DNA from: Alkalicoccus chagannorensis DSM 18086
GTDB taxonomy: Bacteria > Bacillota > Bacilli > Bacillales > Salisediminibacteriaceae
NCBI RefSeq assembly: GCF_000429725.1
Contig: NZ_AUCK01000033.1
Coordinates: 1-44,362, forward strand
Length of the DNA stretch: 44,362 nt
Direction of reading: 5' to 3'
The notes below the pieces were generated by a model. That model did no database searches and had not been told where the DNA came from. It saw nothing but the letters and a program-made list of their open reading frames with translations. The translations under genes were made by a program, and so were the position numbers. Of this stretch, positions 7,106 through 14,615 are shown piece after piece. The first letter of the stretch is position 1; each line of letters starts with the position of its first letter.

Positions 7106-9436
7106 TTGGATCATTCCCCTCCAGCACAGAAAGAAGAAGTTTCCATATCTGACATGCAGAGCAGGGTGCTGCACGTATCCTCGCTTGCTATTATCGTCAT
7201 CGGCCTTCTCCAGCTTTCCGTGCATCTCGCAAATGAGCTGTCTCTTGAGGCAGATCCGATGTCTCAGCTGGTGCTTCCGTTGTATCTGATTGTTACCGGC
7301 GTCTACTTGTTTCGACGCTATATTCCCTATGCTGTCCAGGCATGGGTGAATATTGGAGCAGTGGCTGGAACAGGAACCTTGAGTCTGCTCTATTATGGCA
7401 TGGTAGGACCCGGCATTATTTTTGTTATCGCAGCCTCGTTTCTGGCGGCGGTACTCGTGTCCAGAAGGCAGGCCGGTATCTTTATGGGAGCCTGTTTTCT
7501 TATCACGGCACTCATCGGTTACTTATGGACGGCAGAACTGCTCAGCTATTCCTTTTCGCTTCAAGTGTATGCGTTCTCCATGGATACGTATATCTCACGC
7601 ATCGTCAGTGTTGTTTTCTTCGGCCTGCTGATTCTCCTCAATCAGCGCATGATTGTCGATTTCTTAACGAAAGCCGTCCGTCGGCTGACGGAGACAACGG
7701 AAGTACTCGAAAATCAAGAAGAAGAACTGAAGGCGCAGAACGAAGCACTGCACGACCAGCGCCGGGAAGCTGTCCGAAGCGAGGCGAAATACCGGACGAT
7801 CATTGAGAATACGGAAGACTTCATCTTTACGATGAGTGAATCCGGTCGTATCCTGTCGGCAAATAAAGCACTGCAGCAGGCTGTGAACATGAATGAAAGG
7901 CAGCTGCAGGATCAGCTCGTATCAGAAGTGCTCGTCGTGCCTGAGGTGGACGATACGTGGCAGAACGTACTGCAGGAAGTGAAAGGAGTCACGGGGAGTG
8001 CTTCGCTGCTGATTGATGTCTCTCTTCCGGACGGTGCGTACGAGACGCTGCACCTGTCTCTCCGGCGGGTGGAGGGTTCGAATGAGGAGGATCACCTGAT
8101 CGTCGGACGGGCCAGCGATGTCTCTGATATATTAGTAAAAGAGCAGCAGATCTGGGATCTTGCCTACAAAGATCAGTTAACCGGGCTCTCGAACCGCCGG
8201 CATTTTGAGAAAACTGTCACCCGATTTATAGAAGAAGACAGCGACGGCACGATGCTGTTTCTGGATCTCGATGATTTCAAAAAAGTGAATGACATGATGG
8301 GGCATCACGCAGGAGATGAAGTCCTTCGGGTGATGACAGACCGTATCTCGGCTGTACTGGGCACCCATGCTTCCCTGGCAAGGCTGGGAGGAGATGAATT
8401 TGCTGTGTTCATCCGGCGGACGAGGAACACGGACGCAGTCCGGGAGATTGCCGGCAAGCTCATTGAAGAAATCCGCAGACCGGTGACTGTGGAAGACATG
8501 CCGTTCTACTTAGGTGCCAGTATCGGAATCTCGCTTTATCCGGAGCATGGAGAGGACTATGATACGTTGACCAAGCTTGCCGATACGGCGATGTACCGGG
8601 CAAAAGAAAAAGGGAAAAACCAGTACTTTTTCTATCGCGAAGGCATACAGCTATTGCAGCGGGAGACGATCCTTATGGAAGCTGCGCTGAGAGAAGCGGT
8701 ACTGCATGAGGACATCACCATTTACTTTCATCCACTTGTGCAGTCTTCCGATGAAAAAATTATTGGTGCTGAAGTGCTTATGCGCTGGAACTCAGCTGAA
8801 TTAGGCTCTATCCCGCCAGATACGTTCATCCCTTTGATGGAACAGACCGGTTTGATCGGTCCGTTTACAAAGCAGCTGCTTGACAGTGTATTTGAACTGC
8901 TGCAGTCATTGGAAGTGGAAGGGATGTCCAAGCTCACAGTCAATATTTCCCCGCTGCAGCTGCAGGACCCTGATTTTATTCAGCAGATCGAGCAGCAGCT
9001 GATGAAGACCGGAGTACCGGCATCGTGTCTGGAGCTGGAACTGACAGAGACCATGCTGATCGAACATGTGGAGGATGTGATCGAGCACGTGCATGCGCTT
9101 CGTCAGCTGGGCGTCCGCGTGGCTCTTGATGATTTCGGAACCGGCTTCTCATCGCTGAGTCATCTCCAGCGCATGCCAATCGATACGATTAAAATCGACA
9201 AAAGCTTTATCGCTGACATTCTCCACGGGCCGCACCAGCTTCATTTCATTCAGTCCCTGATCTTTATGTCCCACCATCTTTCCGCAAGTGTGACTGCCGA
9301 GGGTGTTGAGAATGAAGAGCAGGCCGCCATTTTGAGACAATCCGGTTGTGATATACTTCAAGGATACTGGATGTATCCGCCTATGTCAGAGCAAGCATTT
9401 CTGTCCATGTATCAGAAAGAACTAAAGGAGGATTAA
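7106..9436 (+). CDS. Membrane PAS-GGDEF-EAL protein (cyclic-di-GMP signalling)
   Basis: TTG 7106 is chosen as start because AAAGGAGGG ends six bases upstream; ATG 7058 is in frame but lacks a site. The product is about 776 residues. The first 200 residues contain about six membrane helices, followed by a coiled coil (EVLENQEEELKAQNEALHDQRREA, in part) and a PAS domain (KYRTIIENTEDFIF onward). A diguanylate cyclase domain has DQLTGLSNRRHFEK and intact GGDEF at 428-432. An EAL domain has ELTETMLI, DDFGTGFSSL (from residue 675) and IKIDKSFI. The EAL tripeptide itself is EVL (E556-V-L). No RxxD inhibitory site precedes GGDEF. It may both make and degrade c-di-GMP, or the EAL half may mainly bind it. 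Confidence 0.9.
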   Translation: MDHSPPAQKEEVSISDMQSRVLHVSSLAIIVIGLLQLSVHLANELSLEADPMSQLVLPLYLIVTGVYLFRRYIPYAVQAWVNIGAVAGTGTLSLLYYGMVGPGIIFVIAASFLAAVLVSRRQAGIFMGACFLITALIGYLWTAELLSYSFSLQVYAFSMDTYISRIVSVVFFGLLILLNQRMIVDFLTKAVRRLTETTEVLENQEEELKAQNEALHDQRREAVRSEAKYRTIIENTEDFIFTMSESGRILSANKALQQAVNMNERQLQDQLVSEVLVVPEVDDTWQNVLQEVKGVTGSASLLIDVSLPDGAYETLHLSLRRVEGSNEEDHLIVGRASDVSDILVKEQQIWDLAYKDQLTGLSNRRHFEKTVTRFIEEDSDGTMLFLDLDDFKKVNDMMGHHAGDEVLRVMTDRISAVLGTHASLARLGGDEFAVFIRRTRNTDAVREIAGKLIEEIRRPVTVEDMPFYLGASIGISLYPEHGEDYDTLTKLADTAMYRAKEKGKNQYFFYREGIQLLQRETILMEAALREAVLHEDITIYFHPLVQSSDEKIIGAEVLMRWNSAELGSIPPDTFIPLMEQTGLIGPFTKQLLDSVFELLQSLEVEGMSKLTVNISPLQLQDPDFIQQIEQQLMKTGVPASCLELELTETMLIEHVEDVIEHVHALRQLGVRVALDDFGTGFSSLSHLQRMPIDTIKIDKSFIADILHGPHQLHFIQSLIFMSHHLSASVTAEGVENEEQAAILRQSGCDILQGYWMYPPMSEQAFLSMYQKELKED

Positions 9437-9437
9437 T

Positions 9438-9917
9438 ATGTTCTGCAGAAGAGCTGTACCAGAAGATGCGAAGGAAATTCAGGATATTGCTGTGCAGTCC
9501 TGGCACGATACGTATGAAGACCTGATTCCAAGAGATGTACAGCAGGCCTATCTGGATAAAGTTTATCATGAAGAGAAAATCATCGAGCGGATGAAAGAGT
9601 CCAATTTATTCATCTGCGAAAAAGCCGGCAGAACGATCGGTTTTGCGGCCTTCTTTTACGAAACGCCTACCTCTGCCGAAGTAAGTGCTATTTATGTTCT
9701 CCCCGGAGCTCAGCGGGAAGGAGTCGGCTCCGCGCTCATGGAGCACCTGTGGAGTCACATGCAGAATGTGCGTGATGTTTACGTGGATGTGGAAGCCGGC
9801 AACGAGAAAGCTGAAACGTTTTATACTGCAAGGGGATTTAAAAAAGAAGCAGAATTTCAAGAAGACATAGAAGGATACCGGCTGCCGACAATCCGTCTGC
9901 GTCTGCGCATGCAGTAA
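9438..9917 (+). CDS. GNAT family N-acetyltransferase
   Basis: 159 residues. ATG 9438 starts one base after the stop of the GGDEF/EAL gene, with AAAGGAGG upstream, so the two are cotranscribed. The GNAT core is clear: an N-terminal RRAVPEDAKEIQDIAVQSWHDTYEDL block, then AIYVLPGAQREGVGSALMEHL (acetyl-CoA binding motif, Q/R-x-x-G-x-G/A) and DVEAGNEKAETFYTARGFKK. The substrate is unknown. The N-terminal region is similar in style to the GNAT protein at 38251-38784 (xxQAANWQDTYEGLLP there), suggesting the same subfamily. Confidence 0.88.
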   Translation: MFCRRAVPEDAKEIQDIAVQSWHDTYEDLIPRDVQQAYLDKVYHEEKIIERMKESNLFICEKAGRTIGFAAFFYETPTSAEVSAIYVLPGAQREGVGSALMEHLWSHMQNVRDVYVDVEAGNEKAETFYTARGFKKEAEFQEDIEGYRLPTIRLRLRMQ

Positions 9918-9936
9918 CTGCGCAGGAGGGCGGGGG

Positions 9937-10023
9937 ATGAGTTTATTCAAAGGAATGGCCCCTATTAAGAAAGAAGATCCTCTTGCAGCGGCTCGCTGCA
10001 TCTCTGTCCGCAGCCGGTGGTGA
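9937..10023 (+). CDS. Possible 28-aa small protein
   Basis: ATG 9937 is preceded by AGGAGG (9924-9929) at a seven-base spacing and opens a 28-codon frame (MSLFKGMAPIKKEDPLAAAR and eight more residues) ending at TGA 10021. It sits between the GNAT gene and the terminator at 10056, so it would be transcribed. Only the ribosome binding site supports it, and no family is recognised. Confidence 0.3.
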   Translation: MSLFKGMAPIKKEDPLAAARCISVRSRW

Positions 10024-10055
10024 TCTTGTGGACCGATCCGCCTTCTTGAACCTGA

Positions 10056-10090
10056 AGAGGCCCTCACCGTTTTTGGTGAGGGCCTCTTTA
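10056..10090 (+). terminator. Terminator after GGDEF/EAL-GNAT operon
   Basis: AGAGGCCCTCACC pairs perfectly with GGTGAGGGCCTCT around GTTTTT, then TTATG. The stem shares GGCCCTCACC with the hairpin at 500-535. Confidence 0.8.
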
Positions 10091-10120
10091 TGCCTTGCGA
10101 GAAGTAAGTAGAAAGTTAAC

Positions 10121-10245
10121 CGAAGGAGACAGCGGCTCCGCGCGCTGTAAGGGAAGAACGAAGACTCCGTTCTTCCCTTACAAACCTGAAGCGCATCCTG
10201 TTCCGACCAAAAGGCGCCCTGCGCTATTGGTCTGCAGCTGGACTA
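10121..10245 (+). repeat. Dispersed intergenic repeat, CCGACCAAAAGG family, copy 1
   Basis: Order of parts: GCGGCTCCGCGCGCTG, a perfect 13-bp hairpin (TAAGGGAAGAACG at 10148-10160 with its complement at 10168-10180), then CCGACCAAAAGGCG at 10203-10216 and CTGCGC..TTGGTCTGCAG. The same order of GC-rich lead, hairpin and CCGACCAAAAGG recurs at 16905-17040 and, more weakly, 27965-28080. It fills most of the gap between the terminator at 10056 and the convergent rarD-like gene. Confidence 0.55.
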
Positions 10246-10359
10246 CAGGTACTTTTTTCATCGATCGATGTAGGAGCCTTCCTTCTAGCAGTGCAGCTGC
10301 CGCGTCCTGTGCGCGGAGAACCCGCGGCTGAAGGGTTAAGTGCTTCTGCTCTTGAAACT

Positions 10360-11241
10360 TCACCCCTGTTCTCTGCTGCGGCGGGAATAAATGATGAGCG
10401 CTGTCCAGATACAGAGGAAAGCGGCGCCATCAATCCAGCTGAACGGTTCGCCGTAGACGAGGGTGCCGAGAACAAGCATCATCGTAGGCGCGATGAATTG
10501 AAGAAACCCAAGCACGGAGAGAGGGATTTTTTGGGCTGCGGAACCGAACAGCAGAAGTGGCACGGCAGTAGCAGCTCCGGTCCCGGCTAAGAGCATCATC
10601 GTCATCGGACTGCTTTCCATAAACGAAGTGCCGCCTCCGTAGACAGTAAAGTATAAAAGAGCAGGGGGAAGCAGGAGCATGGTTTCAATGGTGAGGCCTG
10701 TTAAAGACGCAATCTTGGTCTGTTTCTTCACAAGTCCGTAAAAGCCGAAGCTGAGCGCCAGCGCCAGAGCAATATAAGGAAAGACGCCAGAGGCTGCCGT
10801 CATGAGCAGCACGCCGAATGCGGCGAGGGCGACAGCGCTTTTCTGGCGCACACTCAACGACTCTTTAAACACGAGAACGCCAAGGACAACATTGATCAAT
10901 GGGTTGATGTAATACCCGAGGCTCACTTCGACAATCCGTTCAGCAGAGACGGCCCAGATAAACAGGAGCCAGTTACAGCTGATCAGGCCGGCCGAAAGAA
11001 AAATACCCGCGATGATTTTCGGATGCTCTCTCAAATACCGTAGATCTTCTCGAAAAGCGTCCATCTTTCTCCAGGCTGCAAGTAAGAGCAGCATAAACAG
11101 ACAGGACCAGACAATCCGATGGGCAAGAATATCCACAGCAGCAATGTGATCAAGAAGCTTCCAGTAGATCGGCAGGGTGCCCCAGACCACGTAAGCACCG
11201 ATGCCAAGAAAGATGCCTTGTCTATAGTAGTCGTTCTGCAC
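10360..11241 (-). CDS. rarD: RarD-type EamA/DMT superfamily permease
   Basis: About 293 residues with ten hydrophobic helices. GTG 11241 is the start because AAAAGGAGGGATACC precedes it; the frame runs on to 11334 with no site there. The N-terminus QGIFLGIGAYVVWGTLPIYWKLLDHIAAVDILAHRIVWS is the RarD signature (only part quoted exactly in order: GAYVVWGTLPIYWK and AHRIVWS). SLGYYINPLINVVLGVLVFKE also follows the family. RarD proteins are putative exporters, historically tied to chloramphenicol sensitivity in Gram-negatives; the true substrate is unknown. It is convergent with the c-di-GMP operon and divergent from the sulfur cluster. Confidence 0.88.
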   Translation of the reverse strand: MQNDYYRQGIFLGIGAYVVWGTLPIYWKLLDHIAAVDILAHRIVWSCLFMLLLLAAWRKMDAFREDLRYLREHPKIIAGIFLSAGLISCNWLLFIWAVSAERIVEVSLGYYINPLINVVLGVLVFKESLSVRQKSAVALAAFGVLLMTAASGVFPYIALALALSFGFYGLVKKQTKIASLTGLTIETMLLLPPALLYFTVYGGGTSFMESSPMTMMLLAGTGAATAVPLLLFGSAAQKIPLSVLGFLQFIAPTMMLVLGTLVYGEPFSWIDGAAFLCIWTALIIYSRRSREQG

Positions 11242-11553
11242 GGTATCCCTCCTTTTTCTGTGAATGATGGATGGTTTGATCAGGAGGACGTTCCACATGA
11301 TTTCGGGCATAGTTAAAATCCCACCAGAAAACATCTGACGGGATGGGTCATCCAGAATCCGAAAGGCTTTAGTCTAGCAGGCTTGTCGATAGGATCGTTA
11401 CGTTTTTGTGAGACTGGGCAGGAAGAAAGCAGGCCGGAAATAAAAATGCAGCAGGGGGACGGATAAAGAACGAAAAGTACTGAATATCAGCATCCCCCTG
11501 CTGGATTAATCATATTATAATCCTTCTCACCGAAAAAAGCCAGCTTTCTTTTA
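11242..11553. other. Intergenic region between rarD-like gene and sulP
   Basis: Gene-free. It holds an 11-bp perfect inverted repeat with a 33-base spacer (CAGCAGGGGGA at 11449-11459, TCCCCCTGCTG at 11493-11503). Its function is unclear; it might end convergent transcripts or insulate the CstR-controlled promoter that follows. Minus-strand promoter elements for the rarD-like gene are expected here but none is convincing. Confidence 0.5.
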
Positions 11554-11603
11554 TTGACAATACCCATTGGGGTATATATACTGAACGTATACCCCAATGG
11601 GTA
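11554..11603 (+). promoter_or_regulatory. SigmaA promoter with two inverted CstR-type operators (sulP unit)
   Basis: TTGACA (11554-11559) and TATACT (11577-11582) are separated by exactly 17 bp. The spacer is filled by ATACCCATTGGGGTAT (11560-11575). A second site, the exact reverse complement over 15 bp (ATACCCCAATGGGTA, 11589-11603), covers the likely transcription start. ATACCC..GGGTAT is the operator type of CsoR/CstR-family repressors, and a CstR gene lies 2.1 kb downstream in the same unit. Repression by promoter occlusion and release by persulfides is the expected mode. Confidence 0.85.
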
Positions 11604-11615
11604 AGGAGGATGAAC

Positions 11616-13268
11616 ATGCAGGTGGCAGACTGGTTGACAAGAAGCCCAAAAGAATATTGGAAAGGGGACGTTTCGGCGGGTATTCTCGTCGCGGTGATGC
11701 TGGTTCCTCAAGGGATGGCCTACGCTATGCTGGCTGGGATGCCCCCGGTAACAGGATTGTATGCAGCCGTTATTCCTATGCTGATCTATGCTATGTTCGG
11801 CTCATCCAGACAGCTGGCTGTGGGACCGGTAGCCGTCGTATCCCTGCTCGTTTATACAGGTGTTTCTCCTCTGGCGGAACCCGGATCTCCGGAATTCATT
11901 TCGCTGGCACTGCTTCTGATGTTGATGTCGGGAGGTATTCAGCTGATATTTGGTCTCTTGAAGCTTGGATTTATTGTGAAGTTTTTCTCCCATGCGGTGA
12001 TCAGCGGATTCATCTCGGCAGCTGCATTGATCATCGCCTTTAGTCAACTCGAACATGCCCTTGGTATTTCGCTTCAGGCAGACAGCATTCCCATGATGCT
12101 TGCAGAGCTTCCATCGCATACAGGAAATGTCCATCTGATCACGCTGATGATCAGTGCAGGTGCGGTATTCGTCCTCCTTTACGGAAAAAAATGGATGAAA
12201 TCGGTTCCGCCTGCGATCGTGGTGGTCGCCGCAAGCATTCTCCTTACAAGCCTGCTGTCATTGCAGCAGCAGGGCGTGCATATCGTCGGAGAGGTACCGG
12301 GTGGTCTTCCGCCGCTGACCCTTCCGGCAGTTGATTTTCAGGCAGTACAGCTGCTTCTGCCGGCTGCCCTGACAATATCGTTGATTGGATTTATTGAATC
12401 CTATGCGATGGCGAAAGTCATGGCGGAAAAAGACGGTATTCAGATCAGTGCAGATCGGGAACTCCGCAGTCTTGGACTCGCCAATGCAGGAGGATCGTTT
12501 TTCGGAGGTTTTCCAGTTACAGGGGGATTCTCAAGGTCGGCAGTGAATTACGATGCCGGCGCAACATCCCAGTTCTCCTCGGTGATTGCTGCACTGCTGC
12601 TGCTGTTGACGCTGCTGTTTTTCACCGATCTGTTTTACTTCCTTCCGCAGGCTGTTCTGGCTGCTGTCATTATTGCGGCTGTGATCAAGCTCGTAAACGT
12701 GAAAGAGGGCGTTCATTATTTCCGCGTTAACCGAACGGACGGGGCAGTCTGGCTGGTGACTTTTGCAGCAACGATCATCCTGGGGGTGGAAACGGGTATT
12801 CTTACCGGGATTCTCTTCTCTCTGGCAGCGCTGATCTGGCAGAGTGCCTACCCTCATATGGCGGAACTCGGCTATGTTAAAGAAAAAGACGTGCTGCGTA
12901 ATGTGAAGCGTTACCCAGATGCTGTTACGACGGAGAAAAACATCATTCTTCGTATCGATGCCCCGTTTTACTTTGCCAACGCTGCCTTTGTAACAGAAAG
13001 ACTGGAAAATGTGATTCGGGAACGAGAAAAGACAGAACGCATCATTCTTGATTGTTCGGGGGTCAACATGATGGATGCTGTCGCAGCAGAGGAAGCATTC
13101 AAGTGGAAGGCAATGGCAGATAGAGCAGGCAAAGAACTTTTGTTTGCAGAACTCCGTGGTCCAGTCAGAGATACGCTGCAGCGTGCCGGGTGGCCGGAGG
13201 AAGATCTGTACCTGACCTTGAAGGAAGTGGAAGCATATACATTGACGGACGCCCCTTCCATTCGTTAA
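11616..13268 (+). CDS. SulP family anion (sulfate-type) permease with STAS domain
   Basis: About 550 residues. ATG 11616 is preferred over 11610 because the latter touches the AAGGAGG site. The membrane part opens with the SulP signature (AGILVAVMLVPQGMAYAMLAGMPPVTGLYA, quoted in pieces: VMLVPQGMAYAML, GMPPVTGLYAA). It continues through 10-14 helices including GGFPVTGGFSRSAVNYDAGA and ends in a cytoplasmic STAS domain (about 430-545: IILRIDAPFYFANAAF, ILDCSGVNMMDAVA). SulP proteins move sulfate, bicarbonate or other anions. Its place as first gene of a CstR-regulated unit suggests transport of sulfur oxyanions (sulfite, thiosulfate or sulfate) produced during sulfide detoxification, which is inference. 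Confidence 0.9.
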   Translation: MQVADWLTRSPKEYWKGDVSAGILVAVMLVPQGMAYAMLAGMPPVTGLYAAVIPMLIYAMFGSSRQLAVGPVAVVSLLVYTGVSPLAEPGSPEFISLALLLMLMSGGIQLIFGLLKLGFIVKFFSHAVISGFISAAALIIAFSQLEHALGISLQADSIPMMLAELPSHTGNVHLITLMISAGAVFVLLYGKKWMKSVPPAIVVVAASILLTSLLSLQQQGVHIVGEVPGGLPPLTLPAVDFQAVQLLLPAALTISLIGFIESYAMAKVMAEKDGIQISADRELRSLGLANAGGSFFGGFPVTGGFSRSAVNYDAGATSQFSSVIAALLLLLTLLFFTDLFYFLPQAVLAAVIIAAVIKLVNVKEGVHYFRVNRTDGAVWLVTFAATIILGVETGILTGILFSLAALIWQSAYPHMAELGYVKEKDVLRNVKRYPDAVTTEKNIILRIDAPFYFANAAFVTERLENVIREREKTERIILDCSGVNMMDAVAAEEAFKWKAMADRAGKELLFAELRGPVRDTLQRAGWPEEDLYLTLKEVEAYTLTDAPSIR

Positions 13269-13269
13269 G

Positions 13270-13286
13270 ATATACCCAACCACGTA
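13270..13286 (+). repeat. Leader motif ATATACCCA..CACGTA, copy 1
   Basis: The sequence ATATACCCAACCACGTA lies just before the ribosome binding site of the DUF302 gene. A near-copy lies at 14075-14091, before dsrE. It includes an ATACCC operator half but no matching GGGTAT. Confidence 0.45.
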
Positions 13287-13304
13287 CTCAGGAGGACGAA
13301 TGAC

Positions 13305-13688
13305 ATGTTTAATGAAGTATATGATTACCCTTATACAGTTGACGAGACAGTGAATCGCTTAACAGAAGCTTTTCAAAACGAGTCGTTCGGCGTTCTCTGG
13401 GATTTCGATGTGAAAAATAAACTGGACGAAAAGGGTGTCGGACTTGAGAACCAATTCCGTATTCTGGAAGTCTGCGCACCGGATATTGCCAAAGACATGC
13501 TGAACATCAGCATGAAAACAGCTTATTTTCTGCCGTGTAAAGTCGTCGTCTATGAAGAAAATGGAACGACCAAAGCAGGAATGCCGCGGCCGGAAGTGCT
13601 GATGGAGCTTACAGAAGTGCCGGAAGCTGCTGAGAAAGCAAGAGACGTGGAAGAAAAAATGAACCGGGCCTTTAAAGCCGCCAAATAA
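13305..13688 (+). CDS. DUF302 family protein
   Basis: 127 residues beginning MFNEVYDYPYTVDETVNRLT, with the DUF302 core ESFGVLWDFDVKNKLDEKG, FRILEVCAPDIAKDML and FLPCKVVVYEENG. DUF302 proteins are small, often dimeric, and frequently encoded with sulfur or heme-oxidation genes; their biochemical role is not established. Cysteines occur in EVCAPD and LPCKV. AGGAGGACG precedes ATG 13305. It lies 36 bp after sulP and 19 bp before cstR, so it is part of the same unit and is expected to be induced with it. Confidence 0.88.
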   Translation: MFNEVYDYPYTVDETVNRLTEAFQNESFGVLWDFDVKNKLDEKGVGLENQFRILEVCAPDIAKDMLNISMKTAYFLPCKVVVYEENGTTKAGMPRPEVLMELTEVPEAAEKARDVEEKMNRAFKAAK

Positions 13689-13707
13689 AAAGAAGGAGGG
13701 GTGTATC

Positions 13708-13968
13708 ATGGAATATACTCCACAGATGAAAAACCGCGTCAAGCGTGTGGAAGGGCAGGTACGGGCCGTCCTGCGCATGATGGAAGAAGAGAAAGACTGC
13801 CGCGAAATTGTCGGCCAGATGTCCGCCGCGCGCAACGCTATGGACCGGGCGATAGGTGTCGTTGTCAGTTCCAATCTCGAACAGTGTGTGCGTGAACAGA
13901 TCGAACGCGGAGAAGACTCCGATGAGCTGATTCAGGAAGCTGTGCAGATGCTCGTGAAAACAAGATAA
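13708..13968 (+). CDS. cstR: CstR: persulfide-sensing CsoR-family repressor
   Basis: 86 residues, all-helical CsoR/RcnR fold. It has Cys31 (KDCREIVGQ) and Cys60 (NLEQCVREQ). The position four before Cys60 is Asn56, where copper-sensing CsoR proteins carry a His ligand. Two cysteines without that His is the pattern of CstR, which forms di- or trisulfide crosslinks with persulfides and then leaves the DNA. N-terminal TPQMKNRVKRVEGQVRAVLRMM is the typical DNA-facing helix. It probably represses its own unit (promoter 11554-11603) and the dsrE unit (promoter 14000-14028). GGAGGGG precedes ATG 13708, and a terminator follows at once. Confidence 0.93.
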   Translation: MEYTPQMKNRVKRVEGQVRAVLRMMEEEKDCREIVGQMSAARNAMDRAIGVVVSSNLEQCVREQIERGEDSDELIQEAVQMLVKTR

Positions 13969-13969
13969 C

Positions 13970-13996
13970 GAAAAGCTGAATTTATTTCAGCTTTTC
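13970..13996 (+). terminator. Terminator after cstR
   Basis: GAAAAGCTGAA and TTCAGCTTTTC pair perfectly (11 bp) around TTTAT, with the T-rich end within the stem and then CTATTG. It separates the sulP-DUF302-cstR unit from the promoter at 14000. Confidence 0.75.
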
Positions 13997-13999
13997 CTA

Positions 14000-14028
14000 T
14001 TGACTTCTAATACCCCTATGGGTATAAT
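14000..14028 (+). promoter_or_regulatory. SigmaA promoter with CstR-type operator (dsrE unit)
   Basis: TTGACT (14000-14005), 17 bp, then perfect TATAAT (14023-14028). The operator ATACCCCTATGGGTAT (14010-14025) fills the spacer and runs into the -10. Its placement matches the promoter at 11554, so one repressor should control both. Confidence 0.85.
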
Positions 14029-14074
14029 AAAGGATGTAGCAGGCGGTGCGGCCGCTAAAAAATTTTGATTTGTA

Positions 14075-14091
14075 ATATACCCATACACGTA
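14075..14091 (+). repeat. Leader motif ATATACCCA..CACGTA, copy 2
   Basis: ATATACCCATACACGTA matches the motif at 13270-13286 at most positions and also lies shortly before a ribosome binding site. It would be in the transcribed leader of the dsrE unit. Confidence 0.45.
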
Positions 14092-14111
14092 TTAGTATAG
14101 GAGGATGGAAG

Positions 14112-14591
14112 ATGGAAGAGAAAAAGAAAACGAATATCATTTTATTCAGCGGAGATTACGACAAGGCAATGGCTGCGTTTATCATTGCAAACGGGGCAGC
14201 TGCCTACGATCATGACGTCACGATTTTTGCTACATTCTGGGGATTGAATGCGTTCCGTAAAGAAGGCGGTGTGCACACTGATAAAGGCAGAATGGAAAAG
14301 ATGTTTGAAAAGATGATGCCGCGCGGAGCAGAAAAAATGGGTCTCTCGAAAATGAATTACGCAGGCTTCGGTCAGAAAATGATCAAGAACGTCATGAAGA
14401 AACATCAGGCAATGCCGCTGCGGGACCTCATCGCCATGGCACAGGAGCAGGAGATCAACCTCGTCGCCTGCACGATGACGATGGACCTGCTTGGATTGAA
14501 GGAAGAAGAGCTGCTCGATGATATTCAACTCGGCGGCGTAGCTGCCTACCTGGCCGAAGCAGAAGACGGTCAAGTGAATCTCTTTATTTAA
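14112..14591 (+). CDS. DsrE/DsrF/DrsH-like sulfur-carrier family protein
   Basis: 159 residues, DsrE2-like. It starts KTNIILFSGDYDKAMAAFII, has ATFWGLNAFRKEGG and carries a conserved cysteine in NLVACTMTMDLLGLKEEEL. Related DsrE2 proteins accept and pass on sulfane sulfur, often with TusA and rhodanese partners, and two TusA domains and two rhodanese domains follow here. AGGAGGATGGAAG precedes ATG 14112 (an out-of-frame ATG lies at 14105). The gene is first in a CstR-controlled unit; the sulfur-transfer role is inferred from family and neighbours. Confidence 0.88.
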   Translation: MEEKKKTNIILFSGDYDKAMAAFIIANGAAAYDHDVTIFATFWGLNAFRKEGGVHTDKGRMEKMFEKMMPRGAEKMGLSKMNYAGFGQKMIKNVMKKHQAMPLRDLIAMAQEQEINLVACTMTMDLLGLKEEELLDDIQLGGVAAYLAEAEDGQVNLFI

Positions 14592-14615
14592 TAAAATACC
14601 CAAGGAGGTATATTG

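Noticed and set aside
13708-13968. Copper-sensing CsoR identity for the repressor
   Set aside because: The His ligand four residues before the second Cys is Asn and the two cysteines sit at CstR positions; the neighbours are sulfur genes and not copper genes.
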